From positions 100,851-164,850 of the forward strand of contig DASRDB010000017.1 in NCBI GenBank assembly GCA_035652815.1: a stretch of 64,000 bases of DNA. Reading direction: 5' to 3'. This DNA comes from DASRDB01 sp035652815 (lineage in GTDB: Bacteria; Chloroflexota; Ktedonobacteria; Ktedonobacterales; Ktedonobacteraceae). The position numbers were made by a program, and so were the translations under genes. This document shows positions 50,281 through 58,890 of this stretch, one piece after another (position 1 is the stretch's first letter; every line of letters starts with the position of its first letter). The notes beneath the pieces are model-generated. The model did no database searches. It was not told the origin of the DNA and saw only the letters and a list, made by a program, of their open reading frames with translations.

Positions 50281-51606
50281 ATGGGGGTGAGTTCAGTGTT
50301 CCTTGAAGGAAGAGAAATCAGCCGGTACCGGCTGTTGAGAATGCTTGCAAGCAATACCAGGAGCGAGGTCTACCTGGCAGATGATCCTTTGCTGAACCGG
50401 CCAGTCGCTATCAAGGTGACGCGCACTGCGCTTGCGACTTATCCGAATGCTGAGGTGGTAAAGGCGGCGGAGCGCCTGTCCCAGCGCGAGGCGAAGGCGA
50501 TAGCAATACTCAATCACCCGCATATCCTGCCGCTCTTCGACTTCGGGGAAATACCGTATGAGGGAGCAACGCTGACCTATATCGTGATGCCCTACTGCGC
50601 TGACGGATCGCTTGCCGATTGGTTGAAAGTACATGCAGATGGAAAGCCGCTGCCGCCCGAAGATGCGGTGAATCTCGTGTGCCAGGTGGCCTCGGCTTTA
50701 CAATAAGCGCATGACCATAAGATCATTCACCGCAATGTCAAGCCAGGTAACTTGCTAGTGCGTACCAACAAAGATCGACCGGGGCGGCCTGATCTCCTGC
50801 TGACCAACTTTGGCCTGGCGCGCTTTCTATCGGCGGATTCGCAGGCCAGCCAAACCATCCGCGGCACGCCCAATTATATGCCGCCCGAGCAGTGGGCGGG
50901 CAAACCTGTACCTGCCACTGACCAGTATGCCCTGGCGGTAATCGACTATCTGCTCTTGACAGGAAGATTGCCGTTCCAGGGTGATCCACAACAGTTGATG
51001 CACATGCATCTAACCGCGCGCCCGCAACCACCCAGCACGCTTAACCGGCGCGTGCCTCCGGCCCTTGACGCCGTCATCCTGCGAGTACTGACGAAGCGTC
51101 CAGAAGATCGCTATCCGAGCGTTTCCGCGTTTGCCCAGGCGCTGCAGGAGGCCTTGCTTGTTCCTAAAAGCGTGGCTTCGGCTACGGCAGTCCCAGCAGT
51201 TGCGGGAGCAGGTGGAGAAGGGTCAGCAGTGGCAGTCAGGAGCCTTGAAAGCGTGTCTATAACTGCGCAACCACAAGCTGAGAAGGCTCCCATTGTTCTC
51301 AGTCCGCGCAATGCCAGCATCATCTGGTACGCGCTGTTGACTTTCCTGTTGACATGCGCCATCGGCATCGTTCTGGGTGCGGCTGGCCTGCTCAACAAGA
51401 ACTTCACAGGTATTGCGGCGAGCCTGAATGGTCTGATCGTTCTGACGGTGACGCTCTTTCCGAGCATCCGTGATTTCGTCTCGAAAGACTTCTTCGCGGA
51501 ACTCCTCAAAAAAGCGAAGCACCTGCGAGTGTTTATTGCCAGCATAAGTACCGTCATTGTACTCATAGGCTTGCTGCTCATCCTCTTCCCGGGCAGTCCA
51601 GGATAG
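50281..51606 (+). pseudogene. Ser/Thr protein kinase gene with internal stop and altered active site
   Basis: One frame interrupted by TAA at 50704-50706. The N-lobe is complete (ISRYRLLRMLASNTRSEVYLADDPLLNRPVAIKVT; HILPLFDFGE; IVMPYCADGSLADWL). After the stop the same frame resumes with AHDHKIIHRNVKPGNLLV and PDLLLTNFGLARF, then RGTPNYMPPEQWAG. The catalytic HRD Asp is Asn and the DFG Asp is also Asn, so even a read-through product would lack normal kinase chemistry. The C-terminal 100 residues carry two or three membrane helices. The ATG at 50281 has GGAAGGTG 9 nt upstream; a GTG at 50269 is possible. Confidence 0.8.
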
Positions 51607-51613
51607 TAGAGCT

Positions 51614-51647
51614 TTCAGGGCGACGAGCAAAGACTGGTCGCCCTGAA
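51614..51647. terminator. Hairpin after the kinase pseudogene
   Basis: An 11-bp perfect stem TTCAGGGCGAC (51614-51624) / GTCGCCCTGAA (51637-51647) with a 12-nt loop, 8 nt past the stop. There is no T run. Confidence 0.5.
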
Positions 51648-51845
51648 CTTCGAGGCAGAATCCAGACTCTTTGGGTTGTTCTGTTTCCACTGTGAGCTTG
51701 AAATGAATTGTGATGACCTTGTGCGATTTCCGCTCACACTCGAGACATGATTGTGATTTTTAGCTCTTACAATAAGAGCTTCTGATACAACTCCTGCGGA
51801 GACAAGACTGAGTTCCTTGTTGACCTATTGAAAGGAAAAGATGAC

Positions 51846-52874
51846 ATGACACAGATGATGAAAGCAGCCGTCGTGCATAGTTTTACTGAGCCATTGCGGC
51901 TCGAAGAAGTTCCCAAACCGCAACCGGGACCAGAACAGATTCTGGTGAGAATCGAGGCCTCGGGCTTATGCCATACCGATATACACGCGGCTCATGGCGA
52001 TTGGCCGGTCAAACCTACGCTGCCGCTTATCCCCGGCCATGAAGGCGTGGGGATTGTGGAGCAGGTGGGACCAGGTGTGAAAGAAGTGAAAGAAGGCGAT
52101 CGGGTAGCCATCCCCTGGCTGGGCTATGCCTGCGGAGCCTGTAAGTACTGCATTTCTGGGTGGGAAACGCTCTGCGAACAGCAGATCAATACCGGCTACT
52201 TTATGAACGGGAGTTACGCTGAGTACGTCCGGGCTTATGGGAAGTATGTGGTGAAAGTACCCGATGGCGTGAATCCATTAGAGGCTGCCCCTCTGACCTG
52301 CGCCGGAGTTACGACCTACAAGGCGGTCAAAGTCAGCGGAGCGCGGCCAGCGAACCTCGTTGCCATCTTCGGCATCGGCGGGCTGGGCCATCTCGCTTTG
52401 CAGTATGCCAAAATCGCCGGAGCGACGGTGGTGGCAGTTGACCTGGTCAACGAGAAACTGGAACTGGCTCGCCAGCTTGGCGCGGACTACGTGGTGAACG
52501 CGAAAGAAGACAATGTCGTGGAAGCTATCAAAAAGTTGGGCGGCGCTGATGCTGCGGTCTCAACGGCGGTCTCACCAAGGGCATTTGAGCAGGCCTACCA
52601 ATCGCTCGCCAGAGGCGGCAAACTGGTGTTCGTCGGCCTACCCGCCGACAACTCCATCCAGCTGCCCATCTTTGAAACTGTCCTGGGCGGCATCACCATT
52701 GTCGGCTCCATAGTCGGTACGCGCCTTGACCTGGAAGAGGTCTTCTACCTGCACTGGCAGGGTCGCACCAAAGTCATTTACGAGGCGCGGCACCTGGAAG
52801 AGGTGAACAAGGCCTTCCAGGAGGTTGAAAAAGCCGAGGTACCTGCTCGCCTGGTCTTTGACATGCAGAAGTAA
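51846..52874 (+). CDS. adhP: Zinc-dependent alcohol dehydrogenase (AdhP type)
   Basis: A 342-residue medium-chain dehydrogenase that interconverts alcohols and aldehydes with NAD(H). The catalytic zinc site is ASGLCHTDIHAAHGDWP and PLIPGHEGVGIVEQVG; structural zinc is CGACKYCISGWETLCEQQ. The Rossmann motif is VAIFGIGGLGHLALQYAKIAGATVVAVDL, with Asp for NAD preference. A TTG at 51828 is in frame, but the ATG at 51846 with AAAGGAAAAG upstream gives the family start. It is monocistronic with a hairpin downstream. High similarity to AdhP/AdhA is evident by eye. Confidence 0.92.
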   Translation: MTQMMKAAVVHSFTEPLRLEEVPKPQPGPEQILVRIEASGLCHTDIHAAHGDWPVKPTLPLIPGHEGVGIVEQVGPGVKEVKEGDRVAIPWLGYACGACKYCISGWETLCEQQINTGYFMNGSYAEYVRAYGKYVVKVPDGVNPLEAAPLTCAGVTTYKAVKVSGARPANLVAIFGIGGLGHLALQYAKIAGATVVAVDLVNEKLELARQLGADYVVNAKEDNVVEAIKKLGGADAAVSTAVSPRAFEQAYQSLARGGKLVFVGLPADNSIQLPIFETVLGGITIVGSIVGTRLDLEEVFYLHWQGRTKVIYEARHLEEVNKAFQEVEKAEVPARLVFDMQK

Positions 52875-52882
52875 ACGTACAC

Positions 52883-52922
52883 AGGAGAAAGGGTGCGGCG
52901 ATTGCTCTGCGTTCTTTCTCCT
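52883..52922 (+). terminator. Terminator of the alcohol dehydrogenase gene
   Basis: AGGAGAAAG (52883-52891) pairs with CTTTCTCCT (52914-52922) 9 nt after the stop, followed by ACCTTCTT. The remaining about 300 bp up to the zinc-ribbon gene hold no gene I can support. Confidence 0.5.
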
Positions 52923-53218
52923 ACCTTCTTCTCTACTCTCGATACTTTCCATTCCATCCCGCTCCCCACATACGACGACAGAGCAAAAAGCGATTTGTTA
53001 CAAAATTACAATTATTTCGCGCATCTGTGATTCTTCTGTATTTATAGAACGAACCGCCGTGATAAAAACGTGAGGGCAAGCAACTATCCTTCATCTCGGA
53101 GCATTAGACTGCTCTTTTAGAAAGCTGGTATTCGGCAAAGATCATCCATCAGTTTCTCTGCAAGGTCGTTCCATTCAGGTTACAGAATGCGGTCATTTAA
53201 GATAGAAGGAGGACACCG

Positions 53219-53470
53219 ATGATAAAAGTTTGTCTTTCTTGTGGCCTTCAATTTCCTGATACCACGCTGTTTTGCTCGGGTTGCGGTAGACCTGTAGAAG
53301 TCAGCTTCGCAGTTCGTTCGCTTGAACATACGGAAGTGGAGCAACTTCAGAGGGAAATACAAGAAAAAGATCGCCAGATACAGAAGTTGTCCACAGCTTT
53401 GAGGCAGCGTGACAAAACTGCTCGTACTTCCGCTTATTCAATAAGCTATCCAGGGAGTAACAGCGACTAA
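53219..53470 (+). CDS. Small zinc-ribbon/coiled-coil protein
   Basis: An 83-residue protein. The zinc ribbon CLSCGLQFPDTTLFCSGCG (CxxC-x11-CxxC) at residues 5-23 is followed by a coiled-coil helix with heptads (VEQLQREIQEKDRQIQKLSTALRQRD) and a Ser-rich tail. A very good GAAGGAGG ribosome site supports expression. Small zinc-ribbon proteins often bind nucleic acids or other proteins; no specific function is known. Confidence 0.75.
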   Translation: MIKVCLSCGLQFPDTTLFCSGCGRPVEVSFAVRSLEHTEVEQLQREIQEKDRQIQKLSTALRQRDKTARTSAYSISYPGSNSD

Positions 53471-53563
53471 AGTAGGCAGGAGGATACGACGATGCGGTTC
53501 TCTTTGAAGCATTAAAAGTACACAGTTGCTCTTGTTCTGCTCACAGCAGTAGACTGAGGCAGT

Positions 53564-53608
53564 GAGAACGGGTACTGGAACGAGATTGACGTTCCAGTAC
53601 CCGTTCTC
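53564..53608. terminator. Bidirectional terminator
   Basis: A perfect 19-bp stem GAGAACGGGTACTGGAACG (53564-53582) with a 7-nt loop and complement at 53590-53608, between the convergent zinc-ribbon and LLM oxidoreductase genes. Confidence 0.8.
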
Positions 53609-53622
53609 ATAGATGTTCCCAG

Positions 53623-54498
53623 CTACGAGGTGCCGGGCGGCCCTCTTCGTATCCGGTCGCGCATCTCCTCGAGCGGCCAATCAGTCCAGCTTCCCCATCG
53701 TTCGGGTAAGATCTTCTCCACCCACCAGGTGACACCTGCCTGCTCATAGGTTGCTACGACTTCACGATCATATATGGGGTCCTCGCCTGCCGTGATTCCC
53801 ATATGCACGATCTCGAACGGTGTAGTGTATGCAGGATGCGAGGCAACATAGCGCACGATTTCCTGCATCTCTTCCGGAGTGAGCATCGCAGTAAGTGGCA
53901 GGTCACGCCCGATGGGAATGACACCATCGAAGCGGGCTGCGCGTCGGAATGGAGCTTTCGCGGGCCACATTCCGGCGACCCAGATGGGAATGCGAGGCGA
54001 TTGAAGCGGGCGGGGCAGGAATTGCGCTTCCTTGATATGATATGCTGAACCTTCATGGTGATACGGCTGTCCACTCCACAATCCCGTAAGTACTTCCAGG
54101 CCCTCATCCAGAAGTGCCGCCAGTTTTCTGGAGTCTGATGGTTCGCCCAGTGCCTCAAAGTCGAAATAGCCACCTCCCGAGCCTACACCGAAGATCAACC
54201 GACCGCCGGACAGGTGATCTACTGAGATCGTCTCCCGCGCCACCATCCAGGGACGCCGACGCGACAAAGGTGTGACAAGAGGACCCAGGCGAATAGTGCG
54301 TGTTCGCAACGCGATGGCCGTCAACGCCACCCAGGGGTCCACCATCGGATCAAAGCCGGGAGTCAGAGTCGTCTTCGATACTTGATCCCAGAGGAAGAAG
54401 CCATCCCAGCCCACTTCCTCCGCTTCATACGCCAGATCGGCCAAATAGCGTACATCTCCATAAGGGCCGAAATTGGGAACGTAGGCACCATATAACAT
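53623..54498 (-). CDS. LLM-class flavin-dependent oxidoreductase
   Basis: A luciferase-like (beta/alpha)8-barrel monooxygenase or F420/FMN-dependent oxidoreductase. It opens MLYGAYVPNFGPYGDVRYLADLAYEAEEVGWDGFFLWDQV; then TRTIRLGPLVTPLSRRRPWMVARETISVDHLSGGRLIFGVGSGGG and RIPIWVAGMWPAKAPFRRAARFDGVIPI. About 291 residues from the ATG at 54498, which has GAGG 8 nt upstream. ATG 54519 and GTG 54531 are also open but less well placed. The substrate is unknown. Confidence 0.82.
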   Translation of the reverse strand: MLYGAYVPNFGPYGDVRYLADLAYEAEEVGWDGFFLWDQVSKTTLTPGFDPMVDPWVALTAIALRTRTIRLGPLVTPLSRRRPWMVARETISVDHLSGGRLIFGVGSGGGYFDFEALGEPSDSRKLAALLDEGLEVLTGLWSGQPYHHEGSAYHIKEAQFLPRPLQSPRIPIWVAGMWPAKAPFRRAARFDGVIPIGRDLPLTAMLTPEEMQEIVRYVASHPAYTTPFEIVHMGITAGEDPIYDREVVATYEQAGVTWWVEKILPERWGSWTDWPLEEMRDRIRRGPPGTS

Positions 54499-54600
54499 TA
54501 GCACAACCTCAAGCTTCATTATTATTTTCACCCGCTCCTACATGCCAGGAAATGGGAGCAACATGATATCTCTTCAGGGGCGAGCAAATACTTCTCATAT

Positions 54601-55338
54601 ATGCAATACGCATGGAACAAACAACGGGATTGCAATTTCGCCAGTATTAGCGCGGCTGTGGCACTGTTGGGAGCGACCATCTCCCCGTATAATATCTTCT
54701 GGCAGGTGCAGGGTGAGAAGGAGGAGAAACGACCTGTGCCACTTCCACAGAAGCTTCGCTTCGCAGCCCTTGATATCGCAGTCGGCGTCATCAGCGGCAA
54801 TCTGGTCGCTTACTTTATTATTCTCACGACAGCAACAACGCTTTTCGGAAATCCACATCATCACGGCGGCATTACGACAGCTGCCGATGCCGCACAGGCA
54901 CTCGTTTATGTAATTGGGCCGTTCGCCAAATACCTGTTTTCCATTGGCTTGATCGGAGCCGGGCTGGTGGCGATTCCTGTGCTGCTTGCGAGTACATCGT
55001 ATGCAGTGGCAGGTACATTCGGCTGGCCAGTGGGTCTGTCGAAGAAGCCCTGGCAAAACGAAGGCTTCTACCTGATTCTGACGGCAGCCTTACTGTTGAG
55101 CCTGGGAATGGCCCTGTTGCGCCTGGACCCAATCAAGCTCATCTTCTGGGCAAATGTACTCTCAGGGGTACTCGCTCCGATTCTGGTCGTCTACCTGCTG
55201 GTGATCGGCAACAGCCGCAAGATCATGCGGAATCAGCGGCCAGGCTGGCTCACGAATGGCATCCTGGTTATCACCGCTCTGGTTATGGTTGCAGCTACGG
55301 CGCTTCTGTTCTATGGCCTCATCACCGGACGGGGATAG
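54601..55338 (+). pseudogene. NRAMP-family Mn2+ transporter, N-terminal half missing
   Basis: The 245-codon frame starts inside the transporter. VALLGATISPYNIFWQVQGEKEEKR corresponds to membrane helix 6 and the following loop of NRAMP proteins, and it continues through SGNLVAYFIILTTATTLFG, IGPFAKYLFSIGLIGAGLVAIPVLLASTSYAVAGTFGWPVG and the last three helices. The first five helices with the DPGN metal-binding motif are absent, and the 60 nt upstream do not encode them in any frame I checked. A short product with five or six helices could still be made, but transport would be lost. Confidence 0.75.
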
Positions 55339-55361
55339 AGGCCACAAAAGGAACGAAGCGC

Positions 55362-55778
55362 TCAGGAGTGCATGGGCGGCAGTTCCTGCGGGTAGTCGAG
55401 CTGGGGTTGTTCTCCCCTGGATGATTCAGAGGTCATCTCGGCCTGGCTGGCTTCCTTCGGCGCATTCGTCTCGAGAAGCTCAGGGGCGCTCCACACACCT
55501 TGATACCCCTGTTCATACGGCGTCTCTACCAGTGGCCTGTATACAGGTACAGAAGGCTGCTGTCTCGCCGACAAATGAGAAGGTGTATTGCTGCGACCAG
55601 GGGGAGCAGCCGCGATGAACACCTCGAGCAGGAAGATAATGGCCAGACTGGCGATCAGGCCTGCCATTGACTGCGTAAACACGAAGATCAGCAGAAAGAG
55701 CAGGGGAAACAACTCTATCCACCCGTGTTCTCTGCGTGATCGACGCATATTTTGTGAATTATACTCGTCGTCTCTCAT
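55362..55778 (-). CDS. Small membrane protein with Pro/Gln-rich tail
   Basis: A 138-residue protein. The charged N-terminus MRDDEYNSQNMRRSRREHG is followed by a hydrophobic hairpin of two membrane helices (about 20-36 and 38-56). A long low-complexity tail (about 57-138), rich in Pro, Gln, Ser and Glu, ends QPQLDYPQELPPMHS. GGATGAG precedes the ATG. I do not recognise it; the layout suggests a small membrane anchor. It converges with the NRAMP remnant. Confidence 0.6.
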   Translation of the reverse strand: MRDDEYNSQNMRRSRREHGWIELFPLLFLLIFVFTQSMAGLIASLAIIFLLEVFIAAAPPGRSNTPSHLSARQQPSVPVYRPLVETPYEQGYQGVWSAPELLETNAPKEASQAEMTSESSRGEQPQLDYPQELPPMHS

Positions 55779-56080
55779 TATTGCTCATCCATTACCAGGA
55801 CGGTCTCTTCACACTTGTTTCCTTCAAAAGCTATATATAACAATACGAACTTTCTCTGATTATGTTACTGCCCAAGACTGCGATTACCTTTGCGCTCTTT
55901 TCGAGATGCAAGTTCACATCTCTTGCATTGTTGTTATAGTAACATCAAATTATGTGAAAAATATGAAAGAAACATAAGAAAATTCTCAAAATGTCTGCCA
56001 GGCTTCTCTCTAACCCATGAGCCGCGTCCTACGTATCTATTTTAGAAAAGAAGAATCCTTGCTTAGAAAGGTCAAGCAAC
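55779..56080. other. AT-rich intergenic region
   Basis: About 300 bp of AT-rich DNA between the divergent small membrane protein and P450 genes. I see no gene, clear promoter or repeat in it. Confidence 0.4.
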
Positions 56081-57268
56081 TTGCAACAACCAACCAGTTC
56101 CCGCATACAACGGCCTGTCGGGTTATTTCGTACCCTTCCGCTTTCAGAAATTCCACAAACCTTCGCCTGGTTTGAAGAGAAACGCGCCAATACGCCCGTA
56201 TTTCAGGATGAACAGATGCCTTTTCCTCTGTGGCAGGTCTTTCGCTACGAGGATGTTTTGACGGTCATCAGTGATTATCACCGTTTCTCGTCACAGGCGT
56301 TTGCTTTCAACGGGGGTTTCCTCGCGGATACACTGATTGCGAAAGATCCGCCCGACCATCGCAAACTACGCAACCTGATCAATCAAGCCTTTACACCACG
56401 CGCAGTAGCACGTCTTTCTGATCGCATTACACAGATATCCCAGGAACTGCTGGATGCGGGACGTGAGAAAGGCGAGATGGATGTCGTATCAGATATTGCC
56501 TTTCCACTCCCGGCGAAAGTCATCGCGGAAATGCTCGGCGTACCCGGCGAGGATTGGAACATCTTCCAGCGCTGGGCGCGTATGGAGAATGGTCCATCAC
56601 GATCAGCCCAGCAGGAAAGGCGCACCATGCAGGTTGAAATGGCGGATTACTTCTCACGCTTACTGGCCGAGCGACGCCGCAGCCCACGAGAGGATCTAAT
56701 AAGCGCATTGAGTGTCGCCGAGGTAGATGGCGAGCGCCTGAGCGAGCATGAACTGGTGAGCTTTTGTACATTGCTGCTCGCCGCAGGTCAGGAAACGACG
56801 AAAAACCTGATTGCCAATGCCCTCGTCTGCTTCACCGACCATCCCGAAACCATGCAGCGCCTCATCCGTGAGCCAGATCTCATGCCCAAAGCGATTGAAG
56901 AGGTTCTACGCTACCTGCCGCCCGTCTGGTTCCTCTTCCGTAAAACCACGACCGAGGTTGAACTGGCGGGACAAGCGATTCCAGCAAATCAGATGGTGTT
57001 GGCCTGGACAGCTTCGGCAAACCGCGATGCCGCCCAATTTCCGAATTCCGACACATTCAATATCGAACGCGAGCCAAATCGCCATCTCGCTTTTGGACAT
57101 GGTATACATTTCTGTGTTGGTGCGCCTCTCGCCCGCCTCGAAGCAAAGATCGTCCTGCCCATGATACTTGAGCAGCTCAAAAATATTCAACGGGTCAGGG
57201 ACGTTTCTGTGATGGTGCATACGGGCATCATCTTTGTCATTCGGTCGTTACCTATCACATTTGAATAG
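56081..57268 (+). CDS. Cytochrome P450
   Basis: A 395-residue soluble class I bacterial P450. The I-helix is LLAAGQETTKNLIANA (the acid-alcohol pair is Glu-Thr), the ExxR motif is IEEVLRYLPP, the PERF-like region is FNIEREPNRHLAFGHG and the haem loop FGHGIHFCVGAPLARLEAKI has ligand Cys345. The start is TTG at 56081 with AGAAAGG upstream; no later in-frame ATG would keep the N-terminal helix. Such P450s hydroxylate small lipophilic compounds with a ferredoxin partner, which is not encoded here. Confidence 0.92.
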   Translation: MQQPTSSRIQRPVGLFRTLPLSEIPQTFAWFEEKRANTPVFQDEQMPFPLWQVFRYEDVLTVISDYHRFSSQAFAFNGGFLADTLIAKDPPDHRKLRNLINQAFTPRAVARLSDRITQISQELLDAGREKGEMDVVSDIAFPLPAKVIAEMLGVPGEDWNIFQRWARMENGPSRSAQQERRTMQVEMADYFSRLLAERRRSPREDLISALSVAEVDGERLSEHELVSFCTLLLAAGQETTKNLIANALVCFTDHPETMQRLIREPDLMPKAIEEVLRYLPPVWFLFRKTTTEVELAGQAIPANQMVLAWTASANRDAAQFPNSDTFNIEREPNRHLAFGHGIHFCVGAPLARLEAKIVLPMILEQLKNIQRVRDVSVMVHTGIIFVIRSLPITFE

Positions 57269-57314
57269 GCCACCGCATCACTCACTGGGAACAAGCACGC
57301 CAGATAGATCGAAA

Positions 57315-57344
57315 AATGCCGCAATCGGAGTTGATTGCGGCATT
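57315..57344. terminator. Terminator after the P450 gene
   Basis: A perfect 12-bp stem AATGCCGCAATC-GGAGTT-GATTGCGGCATT. A CTTTCC tail follows on the plus strand and T residues follow on the minus strand, so it may also stop the convergent small gene. Confidence 0.75.
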
Positions 57345-57443
57345 CTTTCCTGCTTCAAGTTTGTCTCGCCTGCCAGTGGGATAACGACCTTCATTGTTCT
57401 TCATAAAGTGGCCGGGCGTCTTTACTTCCAGCACGATGCACAA

Positions 57444-57665
57444 TTATTGTTCTATCATATGAGCATGTTTGAAGTTATAAACTTGACACCAACTCAAAAG
57501 CAACACATTGCCCAAAAGAAGCGGGGTTACAAAAAAGTAAATCGTTTGAAGCACAACCGAAGATGATTGCGGAGTGCTTTGAACAAGCCAGATCAAACTT
57601 ACAATGACTCCAACTGCAAGCGAATAGAGCAACGTTAGCTTGACTAACAGCCATGTTTTTGACAT
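57444..57665 (-). CDS. Small two-helix membrane protein
   Basis: A 73-residue protein, MSKTWLLVKLTLLYSLAVGVIV..., with membrane helices at about 6-27 and 39-59. The ATG at 57665 has GAGAGGA 7 nt upstream; an upstream start at 57689 is also open. No family recognised. It converges with the P450 gene. Small size and lack of motifs keep confidence moderate. Confidence 0.5.
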   Translation of the reverse strand: MSKTWLLVKLTLLYSLAVGVIVSLIWLVQSTPQSSSVVLQTIYFFVTPLLLGNVLLLSWCQVYNFKHAHMIEQ

Positions 57666-58062
57666 ATGCAATCCTCTCACTACTTGCAATGCTCACATAG
57701 AGTATAACCTCATCAAACGAGAGAAGCAAGATGAATAAGCAGGTAGGGACAAGCTATCATGTAAAACTCCCAGCCGCTTTTAGATACTTCTTTCCAGGAA
57801 CCCCTTATTTCCATTCCATAGAACCAGCATAGTGAGCCTGAATAGGAGGCTGATACTTCCAAATACAGCTGCTAAACGCTGCTCAACCCTCCATTTGGAC
57901 ATCATTGTTGTACAGTAGAGATGTGATCCAGAGAAACGCCTGGCCAGAGAGGATCAAAAGACATGCAAACTTTACTTAAGAGCTGCCTCAAATGAGGTGA
58001 CAGATGACATCTTGTTGTCGGCATTTGAGGGAGCCGTGAAGAGAATAATGGAGGGAATTCCT
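57666..58062. other. Intergenic region upstream of a hydrolase gene
   Basis: Nearly 400 bp without a supported gene. The reading frame of the downstream hydrolase is open back to 57997, but the ribosome site at 58050-58054 shows that part to be leader. I found no convincing promoter pair or repeat. Confidence 0.4.
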
Positions 58063-58890
58063 ATGCTTGAAGCGCAATTACATGACGGAAGCACTATCGA
58101 GGTCGAAATTCAAGGCACAGGCCCGACTCTGCTGCTGCCAGTCAATCCACAGCCGGTGGTTGGGCCACTGGCCGAGCAAATGCGCCAGTATGGTGCTGAT
58201 CCGGCCCTGGGACAGTCATTGATCAAAGGGCTAAGCGATGCCTTTCGCGTGGTAGCTTTCGACTATGAAGGACAATGCCTTCGTATTCCGAAACCGGAGA
58301 CGCTGACACCGGCCAACGCCGCGAGTGATATTCTCTCCGTAGCCGATGCTGTGGGAGCGCACCGGTTCGCCTACTATGGCTACTCCTGGCTTGCGGTGAT
58401 TGGGCTTCAACTTGTCATTCGGACCGACCGCCTCTGGGCACTCATTATGGGAGGCTTCCCTCCCTTGAATGGGCCTTACAAGGAAATGCTCCGCGTCACG
58501 AATGCGTCCTACGAGATGGCAAGCGGCGCGCGGCCAATGCCATCGGCTGAGGAATCCGAATGGTCTGAGGGTGTTCTGTCAAGGGATCAGGCCTTGCAAT
58601 TTGTCACTCTGTACCAGGCGTTGCAGGGGTTCGATGATCGGGCTGCTCAGGCGCAGATTACCTGCCCTCGTCTCTGTTTTGTTGGTTCCAAGGATGAGAT
58701 CCAGTACGACAAAAACTGGGATAATGTGCACGTGAGTTTAGCTGGCCCAATCGCGCATGAACAGCCACAACTCACTGAACTCGGCTGGGATGTGCGAGTA
58801 CTCGATGGACTCGATCATATCCAGGCCATGCAAGCAAAACATGTGGTGCCCATCCTGAGTTCGTGGTTGATGGCCCGGCTTCCGTCATAA
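58063..58890 (+). CDS. Alpha/beta hydrolase
   Basis: A 275-residue alpha/beta hydrolase. The segment TGPTLLLPVNPQPVVGP replaces the usual HG oxyanion loop. The nucleophile elbow is YYGYSWLAVIGLQLVIRTDRL, with Ser in GYSWL; the last position of the usual GxSxG is Leu. The acid candidate lies in VGSKDEIQYD and the His in DGLDHIQAMQAK. The ATG at 58063 follows GGAGG with 8-nt spacing; an upstream ATG at 57997 is rejected. The loss of the classic HG loop and final Gly makes the catalytic type uncertain. It overlaps the convergent regulator gene by 6 nt. Confidence 0.72.
   Translation: MLEAQLHDGSTIEVEIQGTGPTLLLPVNPQPVVGPLAEQMRQYGADPALGQSLIKGLSDAFRVVAFDYEGQCLRIPKPETLTPANAASDILSVADAVGAHRFAYYGYSWLAVIGLQLVIRTDRLWALIMGGFPPLNGPYKEMLRVTNASYEMASGARPMPSAEESEWSEGVLSRDQALQFVTLYQALQGFDDRAAQAQITCPRLCFVGSKDEIQYDKNWDNVHVSLAGPIAHEQPQLTELGWDVRVLDGLDHIQAMQAKHVVPILSSWLMARLPS

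Noticed and set aside
43890..50706. Recoding of TAA as a sense codon, given two in-frame TAA codons in this region
   Set aside because: Neighbouring genes end normally at TAA, and nearby genes also carry frameshifts and deletions, so ordinary gene decay explains both.
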